Of a DNA stretch of 64,000 bases, positions 1 through 9,152 are shown in pieces. Source of the stretch: Arenimonas maotaiensis (GTDB lineage: Bacteria; Pseudomonadota; Gammaproteobacteria; Xanthomonadales; Xanthomonadaceae); assembly GCF_014638745.1 (NCBI RefSeq), contig NZ_BMFO01000001.1, positions 752,263 to 816,262 on the forward strand. Reading direction: 5' to 3'. Position 1 is the stretch's first letter. Each line of letters opens with the position of its first letter. Under the pieces are notes generated by a model, which was not told the DNA's origin, searched no databases, and saw only the letters and a list, made by a program, of their open reading frames with translations. The translations under genes and the position numbers were made by a program.

Positions 1-15
1 GCGCTGAGCGCGCGC

Positions 16-1110
16 TCAGTCCTCCAGCACGTCCACCCGGTCGCGGCCCTTGTTCTTGGCCAGATACAGCGCCTGGTCGGCGTGGCGGAAGATGGTGTCC
101 GGGTCGTCCATGCCCGGCCGGCTGCTGGCCAATCCGATCGAGACGGTGACCGCATCCGGCAACTCGCCGGCGCGGGATGCCAGACCCTTGCGCAGGCGCT
201 CCATCACCGTGCGCGCGCCGGCGGTCGGCGTATCGGGCATGATCACCACGAACTCCTCGCCGCCGAAGCGCCCGGCGTAATCGCCGCCGCGGGTGGCACG
301 GCGGATTTCCTCGGCCACCACCTGCAGCACCTGGTCGCCGACGGCATGGCCGTAGGTGTCGTTGATGCGTTTGAAATGGTCGAGGTCGATGACCGCGACC
401 GAGAAGATCCGGCCTTGGTGCCAACGCGACGCCATCGCCAGCTCGCGCAGCTTGTTCAGGCCGCTGCGGTTGAGCAGGCCGGTCAGCGCGTCGTGCTTGG
501 CTTCCTTGGCCAACTCCGCGTTCTGCTCCTCCAGTTCCCGCTGGTAGCCCAGCAGCTGCCGGGTCATGCGCGCGTTCTCGGCGGCCAACCGCTTGAGTTC
601 GTCGTTGGTCTGGCGCAGCTCCAGCAGATGCATGACCTGGCGCGCGATCGCCGACAGCGCGGCGGTCTGCTGCGGCGTCAGCTGGTGCGGCTTGTCGTCC
701 AGCACGCAGATGGTGCCGAGCGCGATGCCGTCGCGGGTGACCAGCGGCGCGCCGGCGTAGAAGCGCACATGCGGTTCGCCGACCACCAGCGGGTTGCCGG
801 CGAAGCGCGGATCGCGGTGGGCGTCGGGCACCACCATGACCTCGTCGGGCCGGCGGATGGCATGGCCGCAGAACGCGATGGAACGCTCGGTCTCGGTCAG
901 TTCGGTGCCCTGATGGGCCTTGAACCACTGGCGGTCGCGGTCGATCAGGGACACCAGCGCGATCGGCGTGCCGCAGATGGTGCTGGCCAGCAGCACCAGA
1001 TCCTCATAGGCCTGCTCGGGCATGGTGTCGAGGATATGCAGGCGCTCGAGCGCGTCCAGGCGGGCGCGTTCGTCGGCATCGGAAATCGGCGGCAGTTCGG
1101 CGGAAACCAT
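16..1110 (-). CDS. GAF-GGDEF diguanylate cyclase
   Basis: Predicted cytoplasmic diguanylate cyclase that makes cyclic di-GMP from two GTP. An N-terminal GAF sensor domain (about residues 25-165) is followed by a charged helix likely to form a coiled coil (165-206) and a GGDEF domain (206-360). The active-site loop is GGEEF near residue 284. An RGGD sequence sits exactly five residues before it, the spacing of the inhibitory I-site, so product inhibition is likely. No signal peptide or membrane segment is seen. Two consecutive ATGs are possible; the second is chosen because GGAGG lies 6 bases before it and only 3 before the first. It is the last gene of a run with trpS and a small membrane protein, starting 16 bases after the latter. 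The ligand of the GAF domain is unknown. Confidence 0.93.
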   Translation of the reverse strand: MVSAELPPISDADERARLDALERLHILDTMPEQAYEDLVLLASTICGTPIALVSLIDRDRQWFKAHQGTELTETERSIAFCGHAIRRPDEVMVVPDAHRDPRFAGNPLVVGEPHVRFYAGAPLVTRDGIALGTICVLDDKPHQLTPQQTAALSAIARQVMHLLELRQTNDELKRLAAENARMTRQLLGYQRELEEQNAELAKEAKHDALTGLLNRSGLNKLRELAMASRWHQGRIFSVAVIDLDHFKRINDTYGHAVGDQVLQVVAEEIRRATRGGDYAGRFGGEEFVVIMPDTPTAGARTVMERLRKGLASRAGELPDAVTVSIGLASSRPGMDDPDTIFRHADQALYLAKNKGRDRVDVLED

Positions 1111-1126
1111 CATGCCCCTCCGTTGT

Positions 1127-1434
1127 TCAGTCCGAATCGGCCGGAATCGCGGGGAAACGGCGGCCGCGATACCACCAAGCGACGGCGATCACGGCCAGGA
1201 AGCTTTTGTAGGCGTACAGCGTGGCCAGCACCTGCTTCCAGATCGGACCGGGCTCGGCGCTGCCGAAGCCGTAGCGGCCGGCCAGCAGGCTGAGCGCGAA
1301 CGCCAGCACCAATACCGCCAGATCGTAGCGGCGCCGGGCCGGCGTCACCGGCGTGTGACGCGGATAGAACCAGTACAGGGCCGCCAGGATGGCGAACCAG
1401 GGCAGGAACAGGATCAGCGCGAGGTTGGCGGCCA

Positions 1435-1435
<1 letters not shown>
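1127..1435 (-). CDS. Small three-helix membrane protein, unknown
   Basis: A 102-residue protein I do not recognise. Hydrophobic stretches at about residues 4-24, 38-53 and 68-88 suggest three membrane helices separated by short basic loops (RRR near 34-36, RGRR near 90-93). The start overlaps the trpS stop by one base (TGATG), which implies translational coupling to trpS. The diguanylate cyclase gene follows 16 bases later. The coupling supports a real gene, but nothing visible indicates a role; a link to tryptophan or to c-di-GMP signalling would be guesswork. Confidence 0.75.
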
Positions 1436-2754
<1,319 letters not shown>

Positions 2755-2759
2755 CGGAA

Positions 2760-2894
2760 TCAGTTCTTCTTGCCGGCTTCCTCGACCACTTCACCGGCCT
2801 TCTGCACGTCCTTGCCGATGCCGCGGATGGTGTTGCAGGCCGACAGGCCGAGGACCAGGGCGGCGAGGAACGCGATGCTCAGGAACTTCTTCAT
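2760..2894 (-). CDS. Entericidin A/B family lipoprotein
   Basis: A 44-residue lipoprotein precursor. A lysine-containing start (MKKFLS) and a hydrophobic stretch lead to a lipobox LSAC with Cys20. The mature peptide NTIRGIGKDVQKAGEVVEEA is the amphipathic form typical of the entericidin family, in which small cell-envelope lipoproteins were first described as a toxin/antidote pair. Only one copy is present here, so a paired toxin system is not shown. The gene lies 24 bases after arginase and 5 before trpS on the same strand. A GGAGAAA sequence (reverse complement of 2900-2906) precedes the ATG at good distance. Confidence 0.85.
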   Translation of the reverse strand: MKKFLSIAFLAALVLGLSACNTIRGIGKDVQKAGEVVEEAGKKN

Positions 2895-2918
2895 GGTTTT
2901 CTCCAGGGTAATGGGCGC

Positions 2919-3842
2919 TCAGGCCCGCATCAGGGTGGATTTGCCGAACAGGCTCTCGACCAGGTCGACCGCGAGCGCGCCGGTGCGGTTGTGTTCGTCG
3001 AAGGCAGGGTTCAGCTCGACGATGTCGAGCGAGGCCAGCAGGCCGGTGTCGGCGATCATCTCCATCACCAGCTGTGCCTCGCGGTAATTCGGGCCGCCGG
3101 GCACGGTGGTGCCCACGCCCGGCGCGATGGCCGGGTCGAGGAAGTCGACGTCGAAGCTGACGTGCACGTGGGTGTCGGCGTCGACGCCTTCCAACGCCTC
3201 CTCGATCGAGCGCTTCATGCCGACTTCGTCGATGTAGCGCATGTCGTAGATGTCAAGGCCGTACTGGTGCACCAGGCGTTTCTCGCCGAGGTCGACCGAA
3301 CGGATGCCGATCTGCCGCACCTGCTCCGGCAGGATGGCCGGCGCCGGGCCGCCGAGCGTGGTCAGCGCCTCCGGACCCAGGCCGCACAGGCAGGCCACCG
3401 GCATGCCGTGCACGTTGCCGGAGGGCGTGACCTCGCTGGTGTTGAAGTCGGCGTGGGCGTCGAGCCAGAGGATGCGCAGCTTCTTGCCGGTCTCGCGGCA
3501 ATGGCGCGCCACCGCGGTGATCGAACCGATTCCCAGGCAGTGGTCGCCGCCGAGCACCACCGGCAGTTCGCCGCGGCCCAAGCTGGCGTACACCGCATCC
3601 ATGGTCAGCCGGTTCCACTCGACCACTTCCGGCAGATGCCGGTAACCGCCGGTCGGCGGCTGCCAGGGGTTCACCGGCCCCTGCAGGTTGCCGTAGTCGC
3701 GCACGTCCAAGCCGCGCGCGCGCAGGGCGTCGGCGATGCCGGCGACGCGCAGGGCCTCGGGGCCCATGGACGCGCCGCGGTGGCCGGCGCCGATGTCGGT
3801 CGGCACGCCGATCAGGGCGATTTTCGGACTATCCAGTGTCAT
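2919..3842 (-). CDS. rocF: Arginase (ureohydrolase family)
   Basis: Predicted to hydrolyse L-arginine to ornithine and urea with a binuclear manganese centre. The metal-binding motifs of the ureohydrolase family are intact: GGDHC, DAHADFN and SFDVDFLDP (about residues 103, 133 and 234 counted from the longest start). The 307-residue length and the N-terminal PKIALIGVPTDIGAG fit arginase better than agmatinase, though formimidoylglutamase-like activity cannot be excluded from sequence. An upstream GTG/ATG pair (3857/3854) would add five residues; neither start has a strong ribosome-binding site, and the ATG giving MTLDSPK matches the family start better. tRNA-Thr lies about 100 bases upstream and an entericidin-like gene follows. 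A citrulline-hydrolase-like gene elsewhere in the window could also feed ornithine. Confidence 0.92.
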   Translation of the reverse strand: MTLDSPKIALIGVPTDIGAGHRGASMGPEALRVAGIADALRARGLDVRDYGNLQGPVNPWQPPTGGYRHLPEVVEWNRLTMDAVYASLGRGELPVVLGGDHCLGIGSITAVARHCRETGKKLRILWLDAHADFNTSEVTPSGNVHGMPVACLCGLGPEALTTLGGPAPAILPEQVRQIGIRSVDLGEKRLVHQYGLDIYDMRYIDEVGMKRSIEEALEGVDADTHVHVSFDVDFLDPAIAPGVGTTVPGGPNYREAQLVMEMIADTGLLASLDIVELNPAFDEHNRTGALAVDLVESLFGKSTLMRA

Positions 3843-3944
3843 GCCTCGGTCCATCACGGGAAGAAGGCTAGTGTAGCGAATTTGCGGCCAAAGCCGCCAG
3901 ATTGGGGTCCGACGGCGGGGTGCCGTTCAGCCGCTGGCTAAAGA

Positions 3945-4020
3945 TGGTGCCGGCACCCGGATTCGAACTGGGGACCTACCGCTTACAAGGCGGTTGCTCT
4001 ACCGACTGAGCTATGCCGGC
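3945..4020 (-). tRNA. tRNA-Thr (anticodon TGT)
   Basis: The reverse complement folds as a tRNA: acceptor GCCGGCA pairs with TGCCGGC, the D-arm contains AGCTCAGTCGGTAGAGC, the anticodon stem-loop is ACCGC-CTTGTAA-GCGGT with TGT in the centre, the T-loop is GTTCGAATC, and CCA is encoded. TGT reads ACA and, with modification, other threonine codons. The T-arm stem includes GGGG/ CCCC-type pairing as expected. No duplicated tRNA end or integrase is visible nearby, so it is not acting as an island boundary here. Confidence 0.97.
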
Positions 4021-4065
4021 TCGGTCCGCTCATTGTACGCGAGCGCTCCGGCTTTGCGTAGCGGA

Positions 4066-4686
4066 TCAACCGCAGGGCTCGGCCGGGACCGGCGGCGTCT
4101 GCTCGCTCTGCCACTGGCGGAATCCGGCGGCGTTGCGTACGCTGGCCTCGATCCACCAGTGCGCCGTGCGCGCCTGCTCGGCGCGTAGCAGCACCTCAAG
4201 GCCCAATTGCTGGGCGGTGCGCTGGCGGCTCTCGGCCAAGACCAAGTCGGCGAAAACGCCCAAATCGATGCCGTGGTCGGCGTCGATGCGCGCCGTATCG
4301 AAGCCGGCTGCGAGCAGGCTTTCGCGCAGCAGTTCGGCGTCGGCGCGGTTGGCCGCCGGCGGCACCCGCAGCCGGTAGCCGGCGCCACGCACGGCCTCGC
4401 TGCGGCGCGTCTGCAGATCGAGCGCGACATACTCCAGCGACTGCCAGGCGCGGCGCATCGCGGCTTCGTCGGGGAACGGGCCGAGCCGCCAACAGGCATC
4501 GGCCTGCAGACGGCGCTGACCACGTTCCAGCTGCAGGTATTCCTGATGCAGGATCAGGCCCGGCGTGCCCGGCTCGGTCGCCGGCAACAGCGCGGCGGCC
4601 GACGGTTCGCGGTGCCGGAGGTGCCAAACCAACGCGCCGACGTTGGCGAACAGCAACAGCAGGCAAAGACGCCGCAGCCAGATCAT
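4066..4686 (-). CDS. Membrane-anchored SPOR-like protein
   Basis: A 206-residue protein with one N-terminal membrane anchor (about residues 2-23) and a periplasmic part. Residues 60-140 have the outline of a SPOR-like fold: a repeat beginning CWRLGPFPDEAAMRRAW, a helix, then YRLRVPPAANRADAELL. SPOR domains bind denuded peptidoglycan at division sites, but the resemblance is weak and the C-terminal third is unassigned. It overlaps coaX by four bases (ATGA), so the two are probably translated together. I know of similar uncharacterised proteins beside coaX/birA in related bacteria, but cannot name a function. Confidence 0.75.
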   Translation of the reverse strand: MIWLRRLCLLLLFANVGALVWHLRHREPSAAALLPATEPGTPGLILHQEYLQLERGQRRLQADACWRLGPFPDEAAMRRAWQSLEYVALDLQTRRSEAVRGAGYRLRVPPAANRADAELLRESLLAAGFDTARIDADHGIDLGVFADLVLAESRQRTAQQLGLEVLLRAEQARTAHWWIEASVRNAAGFRQWQSEQTPPVPAEPCG

Positions 4687-5414
4687 GCGCCGTTCAACTC
4701 GATGTAGCGCAGCATGCCGAGGAAAACCAGATCCGGCGCGGCCTCGACGCGGCCGGGCAACTGCGGCAGCCAGATTCCGGCATCGCCGCCGCCGACCAGC
4801 ACCGGTACCTCGGCGCCGCCGAACGCGCCGTCCAGCACCCGCTGCAGCATGCCCAGCAACTGGTGCCGGATGCCGGTGGCGAGCGCGTCGGCGGTATTGT
4901 CGGCCAGCAGGCCGGCGTCACCCTGGCGCTCGAACAGGCCGGGGAACCGGTCGCGCATCGCCTGCCATTGGAACGCCGGACTGGGCGCGATCAGGCCACC
5001 CAGATGCCGGCCGTCGGCGGCCAAGGCGTCCACCGTCAGCGCCGAGCCGAAGGACAGCAACAGGCAGTCGCGCGCGTCGTCGCTGGCCGCCAACAGCGCC
5101 AGGAAGCGGTCGACGCCAAGCTGACGCGGCTGCGCGTAAGCCACCCGCAGCCGGCCGATTTCGGCCATGCTTTCGATCGGATGCACCGGCACCCGCAAGC
5201 CGGACAGCAGGTAGTCGAGGCGTTCGGCGCGCCAGCCTTTGCTGACCGAGGCCAGGAACACGCGCTCGACATCCGGCGCGGCCAACACCGCCAGCGCCTG
5301 CTCGAGCGCGTGCGCGTCGTCGAAATCCAGCGCGGCCACGCGTTGCCAGCCGACCGGTTCGCGCCGGGCCAATTTCAGACGGCTGTTGCCGCTGTCGATC
5401 AGGATGTCAGCCAT
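4683..5414 (-). CDS. coaX: Type III pantothenate kinase
   Basis: First step of coenzyme A synthesis: phosphorylation of pantothenate. The fold belongs to the ASKHA superfamily, with the first phosphate motif DSGNSRLK (residues 7-14) and GVDRF near 100-104, holding the expected catalytic Asp102. The second phosphate motif, usually of the form DxGTAxT, reads SFGSALT here (121-127), so an acidic residue and a threonine are replaced. Length, 243 residues, is normal. The gene overlaps birA by eight bases upstream and the SPOR-like gene by four bases downstream. Loss of activity is possible but less likely than a tolerated lineage variant. Confidence 0.9.
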   Translation of the reverse strand: MADILIDSGNSRLKLARREPVGWQRVAALDFDDAHALEQALAVLAAPDVERVFLASVSKGWRAERLDYLLSGLRVPVHPIESMAEIGRLRVAYAQPRQLGVDRFLALLAASDDARDCLLLSFGSALTVDALAADGRHLGGLIAPSPAFQWQAMRDRFPGLFERQGDAGLLADNTADALATGIRHQLLGMLQRVLDGAFGGAEVPVLVGGGDAGIWLPQLPGRVEAAPDLVFLGMLRYIELNGA

Positions 5415-6378
5415 CGATCCTCCGCACGCTCACTTCACCGCTGTGGAAACGGCGTTCGCCGCCGGCCTCCAACGCGACGCGCAAGGCGCCGTCGGCATCG
5501 ATGCCCAGCGCGCGGCCGTCGATGCCGCCCTCGGCGGCCAGGATGCGCACCGGTTGGCCGGCCAATACGTCCAGCGCCTGCCAGCGCGCGGCGAAGCCGG
5601 CCAGACCGTCGCGCTCGTAGCGCGCGAAGCCGTCCGCCAATGCCGGTAGCAGCCCCGCCAACAGCCGGTTGCGGTCGAGCGTGCCGTGATGCTGCGCCAG
5701 CGCCGTCCACGCTTGGTCGATGCCGGCGCCGGCGGCGGGCGGCATGTTGACGTTGATGCCGAAACCGAGCGTGACCTCGCACGGGCCTTGCGCCTCGCCG
5801 CGCAGCTGGATCAGCAGACCGGCGCATTTGCGCCCGTGCAGCCAGAGGTCGTTCGGCCATTTCACGCCGAGGCCGTCGATGCCCTGCGCGCGTAGCGCAT
5901 CGGCCAGGATCACCGCACAGGCCAACGGGAAGCCCGCCATCGCCGCCATCGGCAGGGCGAAACGCCGGTTGACGCTGCAATAGATGTTGGCCAACGGCGG
6001 CGACACCCAGGCCTTGCCGCGGCGGCCTTGGCCGGCGCGCTGGGTTTCGGCCAACCAAACGGCGATGCCGTGGGCCGGCGCCGGCTGGGCCATGGCCGGA
6101 CGCTGGGTGGAATCGGTTTCGAACACGACATGCAGGTCGGCGATCTGTGCCTGCATCGCGGGTTCCAGCAAATCGCGGATGCGCGCGGCATCCAGCAACG
6201 GCGTCGGCATAGTCAAGGCGTAACCCTGCTGCTCGCGCGCCTCGATCGCCAAACCCAGGCCGCGCAGCTGCTCGATGCGTTTCCAGACCGCGGCGCGGGT
6301 CACGCCGAAGCGCTCGGCCAAGGCCACGCCGGTCTGCGGCCCGTCCAGCAGGGCCTGCACCAGGGCGCTGTTATCCAC
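5407..6378 (-). CDS. birA: Biotin-protein ligase / biotin operon repressor
   Basis: Bifunctional protein that forms biotinyl-AMP, transfers biotin to a lysine of the acetyl-CoA carboxylase carrier protein, and represses biotin genes. Residues 1-55 form a winged helix-turn-helix (FGVTRAAVWKRIEQL). The ligase domain carries the biotin/ATP loop GQGRRGKAW (117-123 region) and the conserved KWPNDLW (173-179). A C-terminal SH3-like domain of about 45 residues ends the 323-residue chain. It overlaps plsY upstream and coaX downstream by eight bases each, placing it in the middle of a coupled lipid and cofactor operon. Confidence 0.95.
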   Translation of the reverse strand: MDNSALVQALLDGPQTGVALAERFGVTRAAVWKRIEQLRGLGLAIEAREQQGYALTMPTPLLDAARIRDLLEPAMQAQIADLHVVFETDSTQRPAMAQPAPAHGIAVWLAETQRAGQGRRGKAWVSPPLANIYCSVNRRFALPMAAMAGFPLACAVILADALRAQGIDGLGVKWPNDLWLHGRKCAGLLIQLRGEAQGPCEVTLGFGINVNMPPAAGAGIDQAWTALAQHHGTLDRNRLLAGLLPALADGFARYERDGLAGFAARWQALDVLAGQPVRILAAEGGIDGRALGIDADGALRVALEAGGERRFHSGEVSVRRIDG

Positions 6379-6997
6379 GGCGTCCGGTCAGCAGGCGGCC
6401 AAGCACGCGCGCCTTCTCGAACTGGTTTTCGGTACCGGCGCGCAGGCGCTGCAGGTTGCTGCGGTGGCTGTAGGTCAATAATACGGCACCGACCGCGGCG
6501 AACGCCCAATACACCGGCGGCATGGCGAACCACCATGCGCTGAGCACCAGACTGATGGCGGCCAGGATGGTGGACAGGCCGACATAGCCGGTGAGCGTCA
6601 GGCACAGCAGCCAGACGCCGAGTAACGGCAGCAGCGCCTGCGGCCAGAGCAGAATAAGGCCGCCGACCAAGGTGGCCGCGCCTTTGCCGCCGCGGAATTC
6701 GTGGAACACCGGCCAGATGTGGCCGACCACTGCCGCATACAGGGCGCCGAAGGCGACCGCGACATCGGCCGGGAACAGGCGCTGCGCCAACCAGACCGCG
6801 AGCATGCCCTTGCCGACGTCGACCAGCACCACGCCGAGTGCGAAACGCCAACCCTGCGTGCGCAGGGCGTTGGTGCCGCCGGCGTTGCCGCTGCCCTGGG
6901 TGCGGATGTCGACGCCGCGGAACCGGCCGACCAGCAGGCTGCCCGACACCGAACCGAGCAGGTACGCCGACAGCACCACGGCGAACATCGCGATCAT
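6371..6997 (-). CDS. plsY: Acyl-phosphate:glycerol-3-phosphate acyltransferase
   Basis: Inner-membrane enzyme that transfers an acyl group from acyl-phosphate to the sn-1 position of glycerol-3-phosphate, starting phospholipid synthesis. The 208-residue protein has several membrane helices and the three family motifs: GSGNAGGTNALRTQG near residue 36, a central region including GKGMLAVW, and GHIWPVFHEFRGGKGAAT. The start ATG overlaps the stop of the upstream DAK2-DegV gene by four bases (ATGA). This coupling matters because that upstream protein resembles an enzyme that makes acyl-phosphate. It overlaps birA downstream by eight bases. Confidence 0.95.
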   Translation of the reverse strand: MIAMFAVVLSAYLLGSVSGSLLVGRFRGVDIRTQGSGNAGGTNALRTQGWRFALGVVLVDVGKGMLAVWLAQRLFPADVAVAFGALYAAVVGHIWPVFHEFRGGKGAATLVGGLILLWPQALLPLLGVWLLCLTLTGYVGLSTILAAISLVLSAWWFAMPPVYWAFAAVGAVLLTYSHRSNLQRLRAGTENQFEKARVLGRLLTGRRG

Positions 6998-8814
6998 GGC
7001 GCGAATACCGGTTGCAACGAAATCACCAAAGCCCCGGGGCCGGCATGGGCGCCCACGGCCGGACCGGTCTCGACGCACCAGGCCTGTTCGCACTCGATGC
7101 GCGCGGTGAATTCCTTGAGCAGCGTCTGGCCCGCGGCCAGATCGTCGCAGTGGCCGATGATGACGCGGTAGCGCTTGCTGCGGTCGACGCGCTTGGCCAC
7201 GTACTCGGCGTAACGGCACGGGATGTCGCGCTTGCCGAACAGGCCGCCGGTGACCTTCAGTCGGCCTTCGGGTGAGACCTTGGCGATGGCGGTCAGGCAG
7301 AGCAGATTGGCGATCGGGCCGGCCCAGCGCGGCACGCGGCCGCCGCGCACGGCATGGTTGATGTCGGCGGTGCAGGCCCAGGTCTGGGTCAGCGGGCGCA
7401 GGGATTCCAGCAGGGCGACAATCTGCTCCGGCGTCTGCCCGGCACGCGCCGCTTCCGCCGCCGCCATCACCAGCAGGCCTTGGCCGCCGGCGGCGTTGGC
7501 GCTGTCGAACAGGTGGATGCGTTCGGCATGGCCGCGCTTGGCCGCGGTCTCGGCCGACTGCAGGGTACCGCTGACCGCGCGCGACAGACCGACGTAGACC
7601 ACATGCGGATGGTGCGAGAGCAGAAACTCGAATTGCCGGCGGAAATCGCCGGGCGAGGGTTGGCTGGTCTTCGGCAGCACCAGCTCGGTACGCAGCTTGC
7701 GGTAGAACTCGGCCGTGCTCAGGCCGACCTTGTCCAGGTAGTCGGTTTCGCCGAAGCTCAACCGCAGCGGCACGCTGTGCACGTTCAGGGTTTCGGCGAT
7801 GTTGGCCGGCAGGTCGGCCGAGCTGTCGGTGATCACCACCACCGCTTTGTCGCCGGCGGCGGTGCGCGCCTGCGCCTGCATGTCGTCGGCCTTGGTGCCT
7901 TCGATGCGGCCGAAGCGGGAAGCGGTCTCGAACAGCGTCTTCGGGTCGCTCACGTGCGCGTGCAGCCGGATGCGCGAACTGGAACCGGCGATCACCACGC
8001 AGGACGCGCCCAAATCGCCGACCGCGGCGCGCAGGCCGCTGCGGTCCAGGCCGTCGCCGAGAATCAGGCACTCGCTGCACCAGCGGTGCTCGGGGTCGCC
8101 TTCGGCCAATTCGCTATGCGCCTGCGACAACTCCAAATCGGCGCAATCGTTCTCGGCCACGTCGTCCAGGTCGATGTCGCCGTCGAGGATGAACTGATAC
8201 ACGCCTTCCAGCATATCGACGAAACCCTGCGCGCCGGCATCGACCACGCCGGCTTTCTGCAGCACCGGCAGCTGGTTCGGAGTATTGGCCAGTGCCTTGC
8301 GGGCATCCTGCAGGGCGCTCTCGAACCAGCCCTTGAAGTGGAAGCCGCCCGGGTCGCGCTGGATGGCGTCGGCGAAGGCGGTGATGACGCTGAGAATGGT
8401 GCCTTCCTTCGGCTCGGACAGGGCCTGGCGCGCGGTATCGGCGCCGTGTCGGATGGCCTGCCCCATCTGCTCCAAGCTGGCCACGCGGGCCGGCCCGATG
8501 CGCTCGGAGATGCCGGTGAAGAACTGGGCCAGGATGGCGCCGGAATTGCCGCGCGCGCCGTCGATGGCGTGTTCGCTGACCCGTCGCAGCAGCTCGCCGG
8601 TGCTGTGCGCCTTGCGGCTCAGGGCGCCGGTCAGGATGTTGCCCAAGGTGAACGCCATGTTGCTGCCGGTATCGCCGTCGGGGACGGGGAATACGTTGAT
8701 TTTATTGAGCAAATCCCGTTGCGCGATGACCCGACGGGCGCCTGAAATCAGCGCACGGCGCAACATCGGGGCGCGGATCAGCGGCGCGCAGGGATCGATG
8801 GGCAATGTATTCAT
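6994..8814 (-). CDS. Fused DAK2 (FakA-like) and DegV (FakB-like) protein
   Basis: A 606-residue cytoplasmic protein that joins both parts of a fatty acid kinase in one chain. Residues 20-210 are a DAK2/DhaL nucleotide-binding domain with the metal motif NVFPVPDGDTGSNM (DGDTG at 46-50). Residues 235-315 match the FakA middle domain in outline, keeping Cys246 and the HxH pair His285/His287. Residues 325-606 are a DegV domain with TDSSADLP at 329, TSQPSPGDF and SRAVSGTLQSAE, the family that holds a fatty acid in FakB. In Gram-positive bacteria FakA and FakB are separate and phosphorylate fatty acids for PlsX/PlsY. The four-base overlap with plsY supports the same role here. Activity is inferred, not shown. 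Confidence 0.88.
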   Translation of the reverse strand: MNTLPIDPCAPLIRAPMLRRALISGARRVIAQRDLLNKINVFPVPDGDTGSNMAFTLGNILTGALSRKAHSTGELLRRVSEHAIDGARGNSGAILAQFFTGISERIGPARVASLEQMGQAIRHGADTARQALSEPKEGTILSVITAFADAIQRDPGGFHFKGWFESALQDARKALANTPNQLPVLQKAGVVDAGAQGFVDMLEGVYQFILDGDIDLDDVAENDCADLELSQAHSELAEGDPEHRWCSECLILGDGLDRSGLRAAVGDLGASCVVIAGSSSRIRLHAHVSDPKTLFETASRFGRIEGTKADDMQAQARTAAGDKAVVVITDSSADLPANIAETLNVHSVPLRLSFGETDYLDKVGLSTAEFYRKLRTELVLPKTSQPSPGDFRRQFEFLLSHHPHVVYVGLSRAVSGTLQSAETAAKRGHAERIHLFDSANAAGGQGLLVMAAAEAARAGQTPEQIVALLESLRPLTQTWACTADINHAVRGGRVPRWAGPIANLLCLTAIAKVSPEGRLKVTGGLFGKRDIPCRYAEYVAKRVDRSKRYRVIIGHCDDLAAGQTLLKEFTARIECEQAWCVETGPAVGAHAGPGALVISLQPVFAP

Positions 8815-8861
8815 CCGGTTTTCTTCGTCCGGCCCCTGTCAGGGCTCTTGGTAAACACCCA

Positions 8862-8890
8862 TTTTTAAGGCACCACCCCGGTTCTTGCAA
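8862..8890 (-). promoter_or_regulatory. Putative sigma-70 promoter of the DegV-plsY-birA-coaX operon
   Basis: On the minus strand TTGCAA (8885-8890) and TAAAAA (8862-8867) are separated by 17 bases, the ideal distance. Transcription would begin near 8855, about 40 bases before the ATG at 8814. No other promoter-like site is evident before the run of overlapping genes, so it probably drives the whole operon. The -35 hexamer is its own reverse complement and might also serve the divergent small gene, though at poor spacing. Confidence 0.5.
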
Positions 8891-8945
8891 CTTTTTTCGG
8901 TTCCGGCGCATCTATACTAGGCATCTGAAACGGAAAGGAAGCGCC

Positions 8946-9152
8946 GTGAAATCCCCGCTGCTCGTGTTCGCCCTATGCGCCCTATTCCTGCTGCTGTCCA
9001 CCGGCGGCACGCCGCAGGCCCCGGTCCGCTTCAAATTGAACGCCGAAAGCACGGCGGCGGGCGCCGGCGCGCCCCCGACCGCCGCGGTCTCCAAAGCCAA
9101 GAGCAGCCGGCTGCCGCGCTGGCACCGGGTCATCCCCGGCATGTTCCGCTAA
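8946..9152 (+). CDS. Small exported or membrane peptide, unknown
   Basis: A 68-residue protein with a GTG start 6 bases after an AAGGA ribosome-binding sequence. One hydrophobic segment (about residues 4-17, LLVFALCALFLLLS) follows a single lysine and could be a signal peptide or a membrane anchor. The rest is Ala/Pro-rich with a basic end (SRLPRWHRVIPGMFR). A TATACT (8913-8918) lies upstream as a possible -10 element, but without a good -35. The gene faces phoQ and the two stop regions overlap by four bases. I do not recognise a family. Confidence 0.6.
   Translation: MKSPLLVFALCALFLLLSTGGTPQAPVRFKLNAESTAAGAGAPPTAAVSKAKSSRLPRWHRVIPGMFR

Noticed and set aside
82..1293. Long plus-strand open frame over the diguanylate cyclase gene
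   Set aside because: Shadow of the GAF-GGDEF gene; same explanation as other antisense frames (for example 7354-8745, 13649-15229, 45373-48207 and 56100-58061).
3945..4020. tRNA-Thr as an integration site for an island
   Set aside because: No integrase, no direct repeat of the tRNA 3' end and no change in gene character on either side.
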